DNA of 64,000 bases from Micromonospora pattaloongensis (GCF_900107255.1 NZ_FNPH01000001.1:496001-560000), one strand, 5' to 3'; counted from the stretch's first letter, positions 23,247 through 31,756 are shown. Notes: generated by a model not told the origin, from the sequence alone. Numbers and translations: made by a program.

Positions 23247-24720
23247 CCGGCGGCACGAGCGTCGGCAGCCAGCGCAGCAGCGTGCGCACGCCCCAGCCGG
23301 TGGCGCCGCGGGTGAGTTCCCCGTCGTTGCCGTCCGCCCAGGACGGCGCGGACATGTCCACGTGCACCCACCGGTCGCGCAGCTCGCCCGTGAACTCCCG
23401 CAGGTACAGCGCCGCGGTCACCGAGCCCGCGCCCCGGTCCGGCGCGCTGTACAGGTCGGCGAGTTCGCTGCCGAGGTACTCCACGTAGTCGGCGGGCAGC
23501 GGCATCCGCCAGGCCGACTCGCCCGCCGCCGCGCCGGCCGCGAGCACCGCCCGCGCCAACTCGTCGTTGTCGCTGTACAGCGCCGCGGTGCGCTTGCCGA
23601 GCGCGACCGCGTTCGCGCCGGTGAGCGTCGCGAGGTCGATCAGGAGGTCGGGCGCGAGCCGCTGCACCGCGTAGCCGAGCGCGTCGGCGAGCACGAGTCG
23701 CCCCTCGGCGTCGGAGTTGGTGGTTTCGCTGGTGACCCCGGTGTAGTGCCGGATCACGTCGCCGGGACGGAACGCGGAGCCGCTCACCATGTTCTCGGCG
23801 AGCGGCGCGAGCGCGGTCACCCGTACGGGCAGCCGCAGCGCGGCGGCGCCGATGGTGGCCGCGACGACGGCGGCGGCGCCGCCCATGTCCTTGCGCATCA
23901 GCTTCATCGCGTCGCGCGGCTTGATCGAGATGCCGCCGGTGTCGAAGGTGATGCCCTTGCCGACCAGCACCACGTGCGGGGTGGCGTCGGTGGCGCCCTC
24001 CGGCCGCCAGGCCAGCTCGACCAACCGGGGCCCGTGTGCCGATCCGCCGCCGACGGCGAGGATCCCCCCGAAGCCCTCCGCGGCGAGTTGGGCCGGCTCG
24101 CGGACGCCGACGGTGAGCCCGGGATGCTCGGCGGCGGCCGCGGAGACCCGGTCGGCGAACCACGCGGGGCTCTTCAGCGAGGAGGGGGTGTTGGTGAGGT
24201 CGCGGGCGAGCCGGGTGGCCCGGGCGGTGGCCCGCGCGTCCGCCAGCGCCACCTCGTACGGGGCGGTGTCGGAGACCGCCACCAGCACCTCGCCCCCGTC
24301 GATCGGGTCCGGCTCGACGCCCGGCATCCGGTACCGGTACGACGCCAGCCACAGCCCCTCGGCGAGCCCGCGCACGGCCTCGGCGGGGGCATCGGCGGGC
24401 ATCGCTATCGTGATCGAAGTCTCACCACCGCGACACCCCGCGAGGGCGGCGCCGGCGGCCCGCCACCCGGCCTCGTCGCCCGCGCCGATCCCGACCAGCA
24501 GCAGCCGGGACGGGGTGCGCAGAGGGCGGGGCAGCGCCTGCACGGCGCCGGGCGCGCCGGGGCGCTCGGTCGCGCGGGCCAGCGCGCCCGCCTCGGCGAA
24601 CGCGTCGTCGGGCGCCCGCAGCGCGGTGACCGCCGGGACCGGCGGGTCGGCGTCGGTGCCGACCGGCAGCACCAGGGTGCCGGGCATGGCCGGATCCACC
24701 ACGAGACGGATGGCGAGCAC
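23236..24720 (-). CDS. pepA: Leucyl aminopeptidase (M17 family)
   Basis: A 494-residue cytosolic metallo-aminopeptidase. The N-terminal domain is variable; the catalytic domain has VLVGKGITFDTGGISIKP (metal and catalytic Lys), KDMGGAAAVVA, and NSDAEGRLVLADAL, the M17 signature with Ser for the usual Thr. It removes N-terminal Leu and other residues using two metal ions. Length is normal. The start is GTG behind GGGAGGT; a longer frame exists but begins in the intergenic region. It converges on the O-methyltransferase gene with an 11-bp overlap of coding ends. It is transcribed alone or behind the DUF3117 gene. Confidence 0.93.
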   Translation of the reverse strand: MLAIRLVVDPAMPGTLVLPVGTDADPPVPAVTALRAPDDAFAEAGALARATERPGAPGAVQALPRPLRTPSRLLLVGIGAGDEAGWRAAGAALAGCRGGETSITIAMPADAPAEAVRGLAEGLWLASYRYRMPGVEPDPIDGGEVLVAVSDTAPYEVALADARATARATRLARDLTNTPSSLKSPAWFADRVSAAAAEHPGLTVGVREPAQLAAEGFGGILAVGGGSAHGPRLVELAWRPEGATDATPHVVLVGKGITFDTGGISIKPRDAMKLMRKDMGGAAAVVAATIGAAALRLPVRVTALAPLAENMVSGSAFRPGDVIRHYTGVTSETTNSDAEGRLVLADALGYAVQRLAPDLLIDLATLTGANAVALGKRTAALYSDNDELARAVLAAGAAAGESAWRMPLPADYVEYLGSELADLYSAPDRGAGSVTAALYLREFTGELRDRWVHVDMSAPSWADGNDGELTRGATGWGVRTLLRWLPTLVPPATS

Positions 24721-24856
24721 CGACGCACCTCCCGGAGATCTTCGGCGTTTCCGGCACCATAGCCGGCCCGCCGGCACGGCATCTGCCGTACCGGCGGGCC
24801 GGTCACACCCTCGTACGGCCCCGCCCGCGCAGCGCAGCGACGGACCGCACCAGCTC

Positions 24857-25024
24857 TCAGCCGGCGGCGGCCTTCAGCGCGTCACCGAGCGCGTTGGCCT
24901 CGTCGGGAGTCATTTCGACGACGAGCCGGCCACCACCCTCCAGCGGAACCCGCATGACGATGCCCCGGCCCTCCTTGGTGACCTCCAGCGGACCGTCGCC
25001 CGTCCGCGGCTTCATCGCCGCCAT
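24857..25024 (-). CDS. DUF3117 small protein
   Basis: A 55-residue protein, MAAMKPRTGDGPLEVTKEGR at its start, which is the almost invariant DUF3117 sequence of actinobacteria (Rv1211-like). It consists of a short beta-rich core (GIVMRVPLEGGGRLVVEM) and a C-terminal helix (TPDEANALGDALKAAAG). The function is unknown; strong conservation suggests an essential partner of a conserved complex. It has a clear GGGGAGA ribosome site. The neighbours tag, DivIVA-domain gene and folP2 are the same genes found near it in mycobacteria. Confidence 0.93.
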   Translation of the reverse strand: MAAMKPRTGDGPLEVTKEGRGIVMRVPLEGGGRLVVEMTPDEANALGDALKAAAG

Positions 25025-25169
25025 GTTGTCTCCCCTCAGACTTACATCAGGGCCGCGGGCAGCCCCGCAGCCGCTTCGTCAGCCTCACCGCGCTCACGGC
25101 CCGCGGTGCCGAGCAACGATTTTCCCTGATGAACACCGCTTGACCCAAACCGAGCCTGGATTGATGTGA

Positions 25170-25188
25170 CAAGATCTAGCTTATCTTG
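25170..25188. promoter_or_regulatory. Candidate operator upstream of the PaaX gene
   Basis: CAAGAT and ATCTTG form an exact 6-bp inverted repeat with a 7-base spacer, in an AT-rich patch 25 bp before the start of the PaaX-family gene. The position suits autoregulation. The match is to symmetry only, not to a known PaaX consensus. Confidence 0.45.
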
Positions 25189-25213
25189 CGGCGGGCTGTC
25201 ACAATGACCCGTC

Positions 25214-26038
25214 ATGCAGGCACGGTCGGCGCTCTTCGACCTGTACGGCGACCACCTCCGGCCCCGCGGTGGTCGCGCACCCGTTGCCGCCCTGGTCAGA
25301 CTGCTCGCGCCGCTCGGCATCGCGCCCCCGGCGGTCCGCACCGCAGTATCGCGCATGGTCCGCCAGGGCTGGCTGCACCCACTCCGACTCGCCGCCGGAC
25401 CGGGCTACCTGCTCACCCCGAAAGCCGCCCGTCGGCTCGACGAGGCGGCCGCCCGGATCTACCGCACCGGCAAGATCGGCTGGGACAACCGGTTCGATCT
25501 ACTCGTCCTCGACGCGCCCCCGTCCCGGCGGGAACGGCAGCGTCTCGGCGCCAACCTGGCGTACCTCGGATACGGCATGCTCGACGAGCGCACCTGGGTG
25601 GCGACCCGACCGGGCGAGGACGTCGACGGGCTGCTCACCGAGGCCGGGGTGCGCTACGAACGGTTCACCGCCACGCACGCCGCCGGCACGCCGGGCGCGA
25701 TGGGGGTGGTGCGGCGGGCCTGGGACCTCGCCGAGATCGCCGCGGCGTACGAACGCTTCGTGGAGTCGCAACGCCCGCTGCTGTCGCAGATCACCACCCG
25801 CAGCAGCGACGAGGACGCGTACGCGGCGCGGTTCCGCCTCGTGCACGATTGGCGCAGCTTCCTCTTCCGCGACCCCCAGCTTCCGCCGGCGCTGCTCCCG
25901 GAGCGCTGGCCCGGCACCAGCGCCGCGGCGTTCTTCGACCGGCACGCCGCGCGGCTCCGGCCGGCCGCCGACCGTTTCGTCGACCAGTGCCTCGACGCCT
26001 GCAGTCGAGCCGTCAAACAGAGAGGGTCCCACCAGTGA
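25214..26038 (+). CDS. PaaX-family transcriptional regulator
   Basis: A 274-residue regulator. Residues 1-75 are the N-terminal winged helix of PaaX (LFDLYGDHLRPRGGRAPVAAL, PAVRTAVSRMVRQGWL), and the middle (GWDNRFDLLVLDAPPSRRERQRL, LGYGMLDERTWVATRP) and C-terminal (DWRSFLFRDPQLPPALLPERWPG) parts are characteristic of the full-length family. PaaX represses phenylacetate degradation and is released by phenylacetyl-CoA. It is coupled by a GTGA overlap to an enoyl-CoA hydratase gene, so it probably controls a small CoA-thioester operon. An inverted repeat lies before it. No other phenylacetate genes are in the window. Confidence 0.92.
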   Translation: MQARSALFDLYGDHLRPRGGRAPVAALVRLLAPLGIAPPAVRTAVSRMVRQGWLHPLRLAAGPGYLLTPKAARRLDEAAARIYRTGKIGWDNRFDLLVLDAPPSRRERQRLGANLAYLGYGMLDERTWVATRPGEDVDGLLTEAGVRYERFTATHAAGTPGAMGVVRRAWDLAEIAAAYERFVESQRPLLSQITTRSSDEDAYAARFRLVHDWRSFLFRDPQLPPALLPERWPGTSAAAFFDRHAARLRPAADRFVDQCLDACSRAVKQRGSHQ

Positions 26039-26826
26039 CCGAACCGCTGCTCATCGACCGCACCGACGCGGTCGTCACCCTCACCCTCAACCGGCCGGAG
26101 TCGATGAACTCGCTGGACGTGGCGTTGAAGGAGGCGCTGCGCGACACGATCGCGGCGCTGGCGACGGATCGGTCCTGCCGCGCCGTGGTGCTCGCCGGCG
26201 CCGGTCGCGGATTCTGCGTCGGACAGGACCTGCGGGAGCACGTGGCCACGCTGGAGGCACCGAGCGTCGATCCGCTCGGCACCGTGCAGCGGCACTACAA
26301 CCCGATCGCGGCGGGCCTGGCGGACCTGCCGAAGCCGGTCGTCGCCGCCGTCCGCGGCATGGCGGCCGGGGCGGGCGCCTCGCTGGCGTTCCTCTCCGAC
26401 TTCCGGATCGGCGGACCGGGCACGAAGTTCCTGATGGCGTTCGCGAACGTCGGCCTCGCCGCCGACACCGGGGCGTCCTGGTCGCTGCCCCGGCTGGTCG
26501 GCCACGCCAAGGCCATCGAGCTGCTGATGCTCGCCGAGCCGGTCGGCGCCGACGAGGCGTACCGGTTGGGCCTGCTGACCCGGCTGGTCGACGACGACGC
26601 GCTGGTGCTGCCGGCCGCGCAGGAGCTGGCGGCACGGCTCGCCGCCGGGCCCACGGTGGCGTACGGCGCGATCAAGCGACAGCTCTCGATCGGCGACGCC
26701 GGAACGCTGTCGGAGGCGCTGGCCGCGGAGGCGCAGGCGCAGGCGATCTGCGGCGTCACCGCCGACCACCGCAACGCCACCGCGGCCTTCGTCAACAAGG
26801 AGAAGCCGGTCTACCAGGGGCGGTGA
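26035..26826 (+). CDS. Enoyl-CoA hydratase/isomerase family protein
   Basis: A 263-residue crotonase-fold enzyme. Signatures are TLTLNRPESMNSLD, the oxyanion-hole strands RGFCVGQDLREHV and VRGMAAGAGASLAF, and LPRLVGHAKAIELLML. An Asp-rather-than-Glu pattern (NVGLAADTGASWSL) resembles the PaaB/PaaG phenylacetate isomerases, matching the PaaX-type regulator it is coupled to. It begins with GTG overlapping the regulator stop. It likely isomerises or hydrates an unsaturated CoA ester; substrate unproven. The downstream genes are on the other strand. Confidence 0.9.
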   Translation: MTEPLLIDRTDAVVTLTLNRPESMNSLDVALKEALRDTIAALATDRSCRAVVLAGAGRGFCVGQDLREHVATLEAPSVDPLGTVQRHYNPIAAGLADLPKPVVAAVRGMAAGAGASLAFLSDFRIGGPGTKFLMAFANVGLAADTGASWSLPRLVGHAKAIELLMLAEPVGADEAYRLGLLTRLVDDDALVLPAAQELAARLAAGPTVAYGAIKRQLSIGDAGTLSEALAAEAQAQAICGVTADHRNATAAFVNKEKPVYQGR

Positions 26827-26855
26827 CGGGCGCCCTCGCCCCGACGCGCCAGCGG

Positions 26856-27497
26856 TCAGTCCTCGTCCTCCTCGGGGTCGAGGTTGGCCTCGTCGCCGAG
26901 CACGAACGCCTGCATCGCGAGCTCGTCGCCCGACGGCGAGACGAACGCGGGCAGCTCGCGGGGGCCCAGCTCCATCACGTACGACCAGAACAGCCGGACG
27001 GCCTCGGCCGGCGACGGCGCCTCGATCGGCAGGTCGATGCTGACCAGCCAGGTCGTCTTCTCGGGCAGCGGCGCGAGCCGGCCGGCGAAGTCCCGGAAGG
27101 TGACCGGGTCGAGGCGGGTCAGCAGCCCGTCGACGGTGAGGCCGTCGGCCGGCAGCGGCTCGTCGAACGCGCGCCGGGTGTACGTGAGCACGAGCGTGCC
27201 GTCGTCGGGGCGCGGCTCGCCGCCGTCGGGCCCCTCGCGCCCGTCGTAGTCCACCGCCACCCGCGCCAACGCGACCACGACCGGGGCCTCGCCGTCGGTC
27301 ACCACCAGCACCTCGTCGCCGGGGGCGGGCCGCGGCCCGTCCGCCAGGCCGGTCAGCTCCAGGGTGTCGTGGTGGAAGAGACGTTCGGCCTCGTAACGGC
27401 GCCCCGGGATGACGACCGCCCAGGCGCCCACGGCCGCTCGCTGTTGCTGGTCGCCGGTGCGGGGCGCCGGCGCACCGAGCTGGCTGATGTCGCTCAT
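26856..27497 (-). CDS. Conserved hypothetical protein
   Basis: A 213-residue protein of unknown function. The first 90 residues (WAVVIPGRRYEAERLFHH, PGDEVLVVTDGEAPVVVALARV) form a beta-rich unit faintly like a PUA/EVE domain. The second half (LTRLDPVTFRDFAGRLAPLP, LVSIDLPIEAPSPAEAVRLF) looks like a separate alpha/beta domain, and the C-terminus is very acidic (NLDPEEDED). It ends the strand of the tag gene with four bases between, so it is probably in an operon with tag. Codon use is normal. I cannot assign an activity. Confidence 0.75.
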   Translation of the reverse strand: MSDISQLGAPAPRTGDQQQRAAVGAWAVVIPGRRYEAERLFHHDTLELTGLADGPRPAPGDEVLVVTDGEAPVVVALARVAVDYDGREGPDGGEPRPDDGTLVLTYTRRAFDEPLPADGLTVDGLLTRLDPVTFRDFAGRLAPLPEKTTWLVSIDLPIEAPSPAEAVRLFWSYVMELGPRELPAFVSPSGDELAMQAFVLGDEANLDPEEDED

Positions 27498-27501
27498 GGT
27501 G

Positions 27502-28092
27502 TCATCCCATCACGGCCTCCGCCGGCCGCTGCACGTGGCAGCCGGCCAGATGGTCGTCGACCATGCCGGTCGCCTGCATCAGCGCGTACGCCGTGGTGGG
27601 GCCCACGAACCGGAAGCCGCGCTTCTTCAGCTCCTTGGCCAGCGCGGTCGACTCGGGGGTGAGCGCCGGGACCTCCGCGAACGAGGCCGGGCGCCGCGCG
27701 CGGGGCGCCGGTGCGTACGACCACAGCAGTGTGGCCAGGCCGTCGGGCAGCTCCAGCGCCGCCCGGGCGTTGGCGACCGCCGCCTCGATCTTGGCCCGGT
27801 TGCGGACGATGCCGGCGTCGGCGAGCAGCCGCGCGACGTCGGCCTCCCCGTAGCCGGCCACCGCCCCGATGCGGAACCCGTCGAAGGCCGCCCGGAACGC
27901 CTCCCGCTTGCGCAGGATGGTCAGCCAGGAGAGCCCGGACTGGAACGCCTCCAGCGTCAGCCGCTCGTAGAGCGCGTCGTCGCCGCGCAGCGGCCGCCCC
28001 CACTCCTCGTCGTGGTAGATCGCATAGTCCGGCGTGCTCGCGCCCCACCCGCAGCGCGCCAGGCCGTCGGCCCCGATGAGCAGATCAGTCAC
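27502..28092 (-). CDS. tag: DNA-3-methyladenine glycosylase I
   Basis: A 196-residue base-excision repair enzyme that removes 3-methyladenine. RCGWGASTPDYAIYHDEEWG at the N-terminus, LTLEAFQSGLSWLTILRKRE (helix-hairpin-helix region) and RFVGPTTAYALMQATGMVDDH are typical. Cys and His in the first motif and His and Cys in DDHLAGCH form the zinc snap. The GTG giving MTDLLIG was preferred to a start six codons earlier because it matches the family; neither has a strong ribosome site. tag beside a DivIVA-domain gene and folP2 also occurs in mycobacteria. Confidence 0.93.
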   Translation of the reverse strand: MTDLLIGADGLARCGWGASTPDYAIYHDEEWGRPLRGDDALYERLTLEAFQSGLSWLTILRKREAFRAAFDGFRIGAVAGYGEADVARLLADAGIVRNRAKIEAAVANARAALELPDGLATLLWSYAPAPRARRPASFAEVPALTPESTALAKELKKRGFRFVGPTTAYALMQATGMVDDHLAGCHVQRPAEAVMG

Positions 28093-28128
28093 GCGGCAAC
28101 GGTAGGCCACCGGTCGGACGGTTCCGGG

Positions 28129-28647
28129 CTACGGAAGCTGGCCCACCTCGACGAGCCGGGCGAACTTCTGCAGCGCACGGGTGAGACCGACCTTCGAGCC
28201 GGGCCAGAGCACCGGCCACGCGACCCGCCCGGCGACGCCGCCCGGCAGTTGGAACCACTCGTGCCACACCACCTGGGTGCGCTCCGGCCCCATCGGGGTG
28301 CACCGCATCACCCCCGGCCCACGCAGCAGCCGGCCGTCGTGCACGACCCGCACCTCGTACGGCGCGTCCACGTGCACCACCCGCATCTCGTCGCGGATCA
28401 CGGCCGGGCCGACCGCGGTGACCGCCTCGATCCGGCTCCCCTCGCCGCCGTCGCCGACCAGGACCCGCACCGTGGTGAACGGGATCCAGTCGGACTGCCG
28501 CTCCCAGGCGGTGAGCGCCGCGAAGACCCGGGGCGCGGGGGCGTTCACGATCACCGTCGCCGTCACCTCGCCCGCCCCCGGCTGGGCGGCCTCGCGCAGC
28601 CCCTCGGCGTCGCCCTGCCCGTTCATGCCGGCGTCCGCTCCGTTCAC
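28129..28647 (-). CDS. SRPBCC-family polyketide-cyclase-like protein
   Basis: A 172-residue START-like helix-grip protein. VTATVIVNAPAPRVFAALTA is the opening strand-helix of the SRPBCC fold; later strands include RIEAVTAVGPAVIRDEMRV, YEVRVVHDGRLLRGPGVM and TQVVWHEWFQLPGG, with a final helix (SKVGLTRALQKFARLV). Such proteins hold a hydrophobic ligand in a deep pocket. The start is the GTG overlapping the stop of the DivIVA-domain gene (GTGA), an alternative ATG lies seven codons on. The ligand is unknown; it may be coupled to the upstream gene in function. Confidence 0.85.
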   Translation of the reverse strand: MNGADAGMNGQGDAEGLREAAQPGAGEVTATVIVNAPAPRVFAALTAWERQSDWIPFTTVRVLVGDGGEGSRIEAVTAVGPAVIRDEMRVVHVDAPYEVRVVHDGRLLRGPGVMRCTPMGPERTQVVWHEWFQLPGGVAGRVAWPVLWPGSKVGLTRALQKFARLVEVGQLP

Positions 28648-29486
28648 CGCCGCTCCGCGGGGGCATCGCCGGAGGGCGTCACGGCCGGAGCGGCCGCGTC
28701 GCCCTCCGTCCGGTCCGGTCCGGGACGGCCCACCCGCCCGTCCTCCGGCGTCTCCGCGCGGGTCACCGAGTCGATGCCGCCCTCGTCGACCGCCGGCTCC
28801 GCCGGAAGATCCCCCCGCAGCGACGGCACCGTCGAGCCGTTGGCCGCGGCAGCGCTCCGGTCGCCGCCGACCGGGGCATCCGCGGGCACGGTCACGGCGG
28901 GCGCGGGCCCACCCGCTTCTGCGGCGGTCGGCGGCGCGTCGGTGGAAGCCGTCTCCGTTGCGGCCGGTGTCGGGTCGCCGGTCGGGTCGGGCACGTCGGC
29001 GTTCGCCCGCTCCGTCGCCGCTTCCGCGGGGCCGATCGGCGCGGCGGCGGCCTCCGTCGCGGACGCCTGCTCCTCCTCGGCGCCCGCGGCCCCGTCGGTC
29101 GCCGGGTCCGGCTTCTGTGCCACCGGGGCGAGCGCCGCCTCGCGGGCGCGCCGGAGCACGTCCGCCTCCGCGACGCGTCCCTCGCGCAGCGCCGCGACCT
29201 CCGCCTCCAACACCCCGATCAGTTCGTCCTTGTAGCCGATGTCGTAGGCCGCCCGCCGCATCGCCTGGTCGACCTGGGCCATCCGGTAACCCCGCACCGC
29301 CGTGTCGAACCGCACCCGGGCGACGTCGTTCTCGACCAGCGGCCGGGTGGCGGGCAGCGGAACGGCCTTCCCGTCCGGCTCGGCCGGGACCAGACCGGGA
29401 TCGCCGCCGGTGACCAGCACGGTGACCCCGAAGACCACCGCGGCGACGGTCAACGCGACGACCAAGAGGAGCAGAAGCTGACCCAT
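28644..29486 (-). CDS. DivIVA-domain membrane protein
   Basis: A 280-residue protein with an N-terminal transmembrane helix (about 2-24, GQLLLLLVVALTVAAVVFGV). A short DivIVA-like domain follows (VRFDTAVRGYRMAQVDQAM, DELIGVLEAEVAAL), forming a coiled coil, and a long Ala/Glu/Pro/Thr-rich, presumably disordered tail of about 150 residues ends it. DivIVA-type domains mark cell poles or septa. The position between folP2 and tag equals that of mycobacterial Rv1209. The ATG was preferred to an upstream in-frame start because the membrane helix follows immediately. It is coupled to the SRPBCC gene. Confidence 0.85.
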   Translation of the reverse strand: MGQLLLLLVVALTVAAVVFGVTVLVTGGDPGLVPAEPDGKAVPLPATRPLVENDVARVRFDTAVRGYRMAQVDQAMRRAAYDIGYKDELIGVLEAEVAALREGRVAEADVLRRAREAALAPVAQKPDPATDGAAGAEEEQASATEAAAAPIGPAEAATERANADVPDPTGDPTPAATETASTDAPPTAAEAGGPAPAVTVPADAPVGGDRSAAAANGSTVPSLRGDLPAEPAVDEGGIDSVTRAETPEDGRVGRPGPDRTEGDAAAPAVTPSGDAPAERR

Positions 29487-29651
29487 GGACCGATCGTGGC
29501 ACGGGGGACGGGACACAGCGACCCCGCCACCCCGACCGGGTCGGCGCGACCACGCCGCCCGCGCCGGGTGGCACGCTCCGGCCGCCCCCGACGCGCGATC
29601 ATGTTCGCAGGAGACCGCGGCCCCGCGGCGCCCGGCGAGGAGGCTTCGAGG

Positions 29652-30518
29652 ATGGGACCACTACGACTGGGCCCGCGCACGTTCGCCGATGGCGAGCTCG
29701 CGGTGATGGCGATCGTGAACCGTACGCCCGACTCGTTCTTCGACCGGGGCGCGACCTTCGCCGCCGACGCCGCGCTGCGCGCGGTCGAACGGGCGGTGAC
29801 CGAGGGCGCGGAGATCATCGACATCGGGGGCGTGAAGGCCGGCCCCGGCGCCGAGGTCGACGTCGCGGAGGAGATCCGGCGCACGGTCGCGACGATCGCC
29901 GCGGTGCGGGAGGCGTTCCCGGACGTGGTGATCTCCATCGACACCTGGCGGGCCGAGGTCGCGACGGAGGCCGTCGCCGCGGGGGCCGACCTGCTCAACG
30001 ACACCTGGGCGGGCGCGGACCCGGAACTGGCCCGGGTCGCCGCGCACACCGGCGCCGGGCTCGTCTGCTCGCACGCCGGCGGCCTGACGCCGCGGACCCG
30101 TCCGCACCGGGCCGCCTTCGACGACGTCGTGGCCGACGTGGTGGGGACGGTCACCCGGCTCGCGGAGCGCGCGGTCGCGCTGGGGGTACGCCCGGACGGC
30201 ATCCTGATCGACCCGGCCCACGACTTCGGCAAGAACACCCGGCACTCGCTGGAGATCACGCGGCGGCTGGGCGAGCTGACCGGCACCGGATGGCCGGTAC
30301 TGGTGGCCCTGTCGAACAAGGACTTCATCGGCGAGACGCTCGACCTGCCGGTCGACCAGCGGCTGGAGGGGACGCTCGCGGCGACCGCGGTGTCGGCGTG
30401 GCTGGGGGCGCGGGTGTTCCGGGCGCACCAGGTGCGCGAGACACGACGGGTGCTGGACGTGGTCGCCTCGATCCGGGGGGACCGGCCGCCGGCGGTCTCC
30501 CGCCGGGCGCTCGCCTGA
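29652..30518 (+). CDS. folP2: Dihydropteroate synthase homologue (FolP2 type)
   Basis: A 288-residue TIM-barrel protein of the pterin-binding family. VMAIVNRTPDSFFDRG replaces the NxTPDSFSDGG loop of true dihydropteroate synthase, and IIDIGGVKAGPGAEVD, VISIDTWRAEVA and LIDPAHDFGKNTRH are the following strands. These differences are those of FolP2, which in mycobacteria has been found to lack dihydropteroate synthase activity. No other folate genes are here, and the neighbours match those of mycobacterial folP2, so this paralogue is preferred. The start follows GAGGAGG. It is divergent from the DivIVA-domain gene. Confidence 0.88.
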   Translation: MGPLRLGPRTFADGELAVMAIVNRTPDSFFDRGATFAADAALRAVERAVTEGAEIIDIGGVKAGPGAEVDVAEEIRRTVATIAAVREAFPDVVISIDTWRAEVATEAVAAGADLLNDTWAGADPELARVAAHTGAGLVCSHAGGLTPRTRPHRAAFDDVVADVVGTVTRLAERAVALGVRPDGILIDPAHDFGKNTRHSLEITRRLGELTGTGWPVLVALSNKDFIGETLDLPVDQRLEGTLAATAVSAWLGARVFRAHQVRETRRVLDVVASIRGDRPPAVSRRALA

Positions 30519-30566
30519 TCGGCCGGGACGGGCCGGAATGCGCGCCCGGACGACGGCAGCGGGGGG

Positions 30567-30944
30567 CTAACTCCAGCGCAGGACGTTCTTGCGCCAGGCG
30601 TACAGGATGCCGAGCGCGAGGACCGCGACGAAGATACCCATCTCGGCGACGGTGATCAGGCCGAAGCCGGGCCGGTCGAAGACGACCGCCCAGGGGAAGA
30701 GAAACACCGCCTCGACCGCGAAGAGCACGTAGAGGAAGGCGTAGACGTAGTACCGGATCTGGGCCTGCGCCCAGTCGGCGCCGACCGGGTCGAGGCCGCA
30801 CTCGTACGTCTCGCGCTTGCCGGGCGGGTCGGCGGGGCGGGCCGGGCGGAGCAGGCGGTTGGCGCCGAACGCGACGACGAAGAAGATCACGCCGACGAGC
30901 AGCAGCAGCCCGAGCGTGGCGTAGGAGCCCAGGTAACCGCTCAT
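30567..30944 (-). CDS. nuoA: NADH-quinone oxidoreductase subunit A (stand-alone copy)
   Basis: A 125-residue membrane subunit of complex I with three helices: YATLGLLLLVGVIFFVVAFG, YYVYAFLYVLFAVEAVFLFPW and ITVAEMGIFVAVLALGILYAW. The conserved loop KRETYECGLDPVG, containing the near-invariant Cys, is intact. No other complex I gene adjoins it, whereas nuoA normally leads a 14-gene operon. Streptomycetes keep a second partial nuo set near korAB, which also lies just to the right here, so this may be the remnant of such a set, or work with ferredoxin-reduced complex. Confidence 0.92.
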   Translation of the reverse strand: MSGYLGSYATLGLLLLVGVIFFVVAFGANRLLRPARPADPPGKRETYECGLDPVGADWAQAQIRYYVYAFLYVLFAVEAVFLFPWAVVFDRPGFGLITVAEMGIFVAVLALGILYAWRKNVLRWS

Positions 30945-31084
30945 GCGCCGGAGCCTACCGCGTGCCCCGCCGCGCCACGGTCGGCGCGATCCCGCTCGTG
31001 TTACCCATTTGTTTCACTCGCGGACTAGTGCCGGATGACAACGGTCGTTAAGGATGGGGGCCCGTAGCTCAGCCCGGAGGGTCA

Positions 31085-31756
31085 ATGGCGTCCACGCAGT
31101 CCCGGCAGCGGCGACCCGCGTACGCGATCGCCCGCGTCTGCGCGGTCACCGCGCTCGCCGCGCTCGGCCTGGCCGCCCTGCCGGCGCTGTGGGTCCCGCC
31201 GGCGCCCACGCTGAGCGCCGCGTCCGCGACCGAGCCCGCCGCCGGAACGGACGGGCAGTCGGACCCCACCGAGCCGGCGACCGACCCGGAGCCCACGCCG
31301 ACCGCGACCACGCCGCCCGCGCCGGAGCCGACGCCTCCGGTCGCGACCGCACCACCGCCGACCCGGCCGCGGCCGGCCCGGACCTCGCCGCCGGCCCCAC
31401 CCGCGCCCCCCACGCCCGCCCGCCCCGGGCCGGCGGGCACGGCCGGGGAGACGCACACCGGCGACCTCGTGGCCACCGGCGGGCACCGGCGCAGCCCGGA
31501 TCCGGCGGGCGCCGCCACGGACGCCCCGCAGCCCGCCGCCCCCGAGCCGATCACGACCGCCTCGCAGGGGCTGCTCCCCACGTACGCGCCGGTGGCCGCG
31601 CAGGGCGCCGCGCCGGCGAACCCGTGGGTGAGCCGGGTAGTGATCATCGTGTCGGTCCTGACGGTGGTCGCCGCCCTGACGATCGCCACCGTCTCGCTGC
31701 GGCGGCGGATGACCGACGACCCGCGGCCCGAGGATCGGGCGCCGTTCCCCGCTTGA
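31085..31756 (+). CDS. Proline-rich membrane-anchored protein of unknown function
   Basis: A 223-residue protein. A hydrophobic segment near the N-terminus (ARVCAVTALAALGLAALPAL) acts as a signal or anchor, a central Pro/Thr/Ala-rich part (about residues 45-160) is disordered, and a second membrane helix (VSRVVIIVSVLTVVAALTIAT) is followed by a basic end (SLRRRM). It starts at ATG after CGGAGGG. The layout resembles a cell-wall-spanning protein with both ends in the membrane or a sortase-like anchor, but there is no LPxTG motif. The function is unknown. Confidence 0.75.
   Translation: MASTQSRQRRPAYAIARVCAVTALAALGLAALPALWVPPAPTLSAASATEPAAGTDGQSDPTEPATDPEPTPTATTPPAPEPTPPVATAPPPTRPRPARTSPPAPPAPPTPARPGPAGTAGETHTGDLVATGGHRRSPDPAGAATDAPQPAAPEPITTASQGLLPTYAPVAAQGAAPANPWVSRVVIIVSVLTVVAALTIATVSLRRRMTDDPRPEDRAPFPA

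Noticed and set aside
31054-31130. A tRNA-like 5' end, GGGCCCGTAGCTCAG
   Set aside because: No T-arm (GGTTCRANNC), no anticodon arm and no closing acceptor stem follow; the stretch runs into the ribosome site and start of a protein gene.
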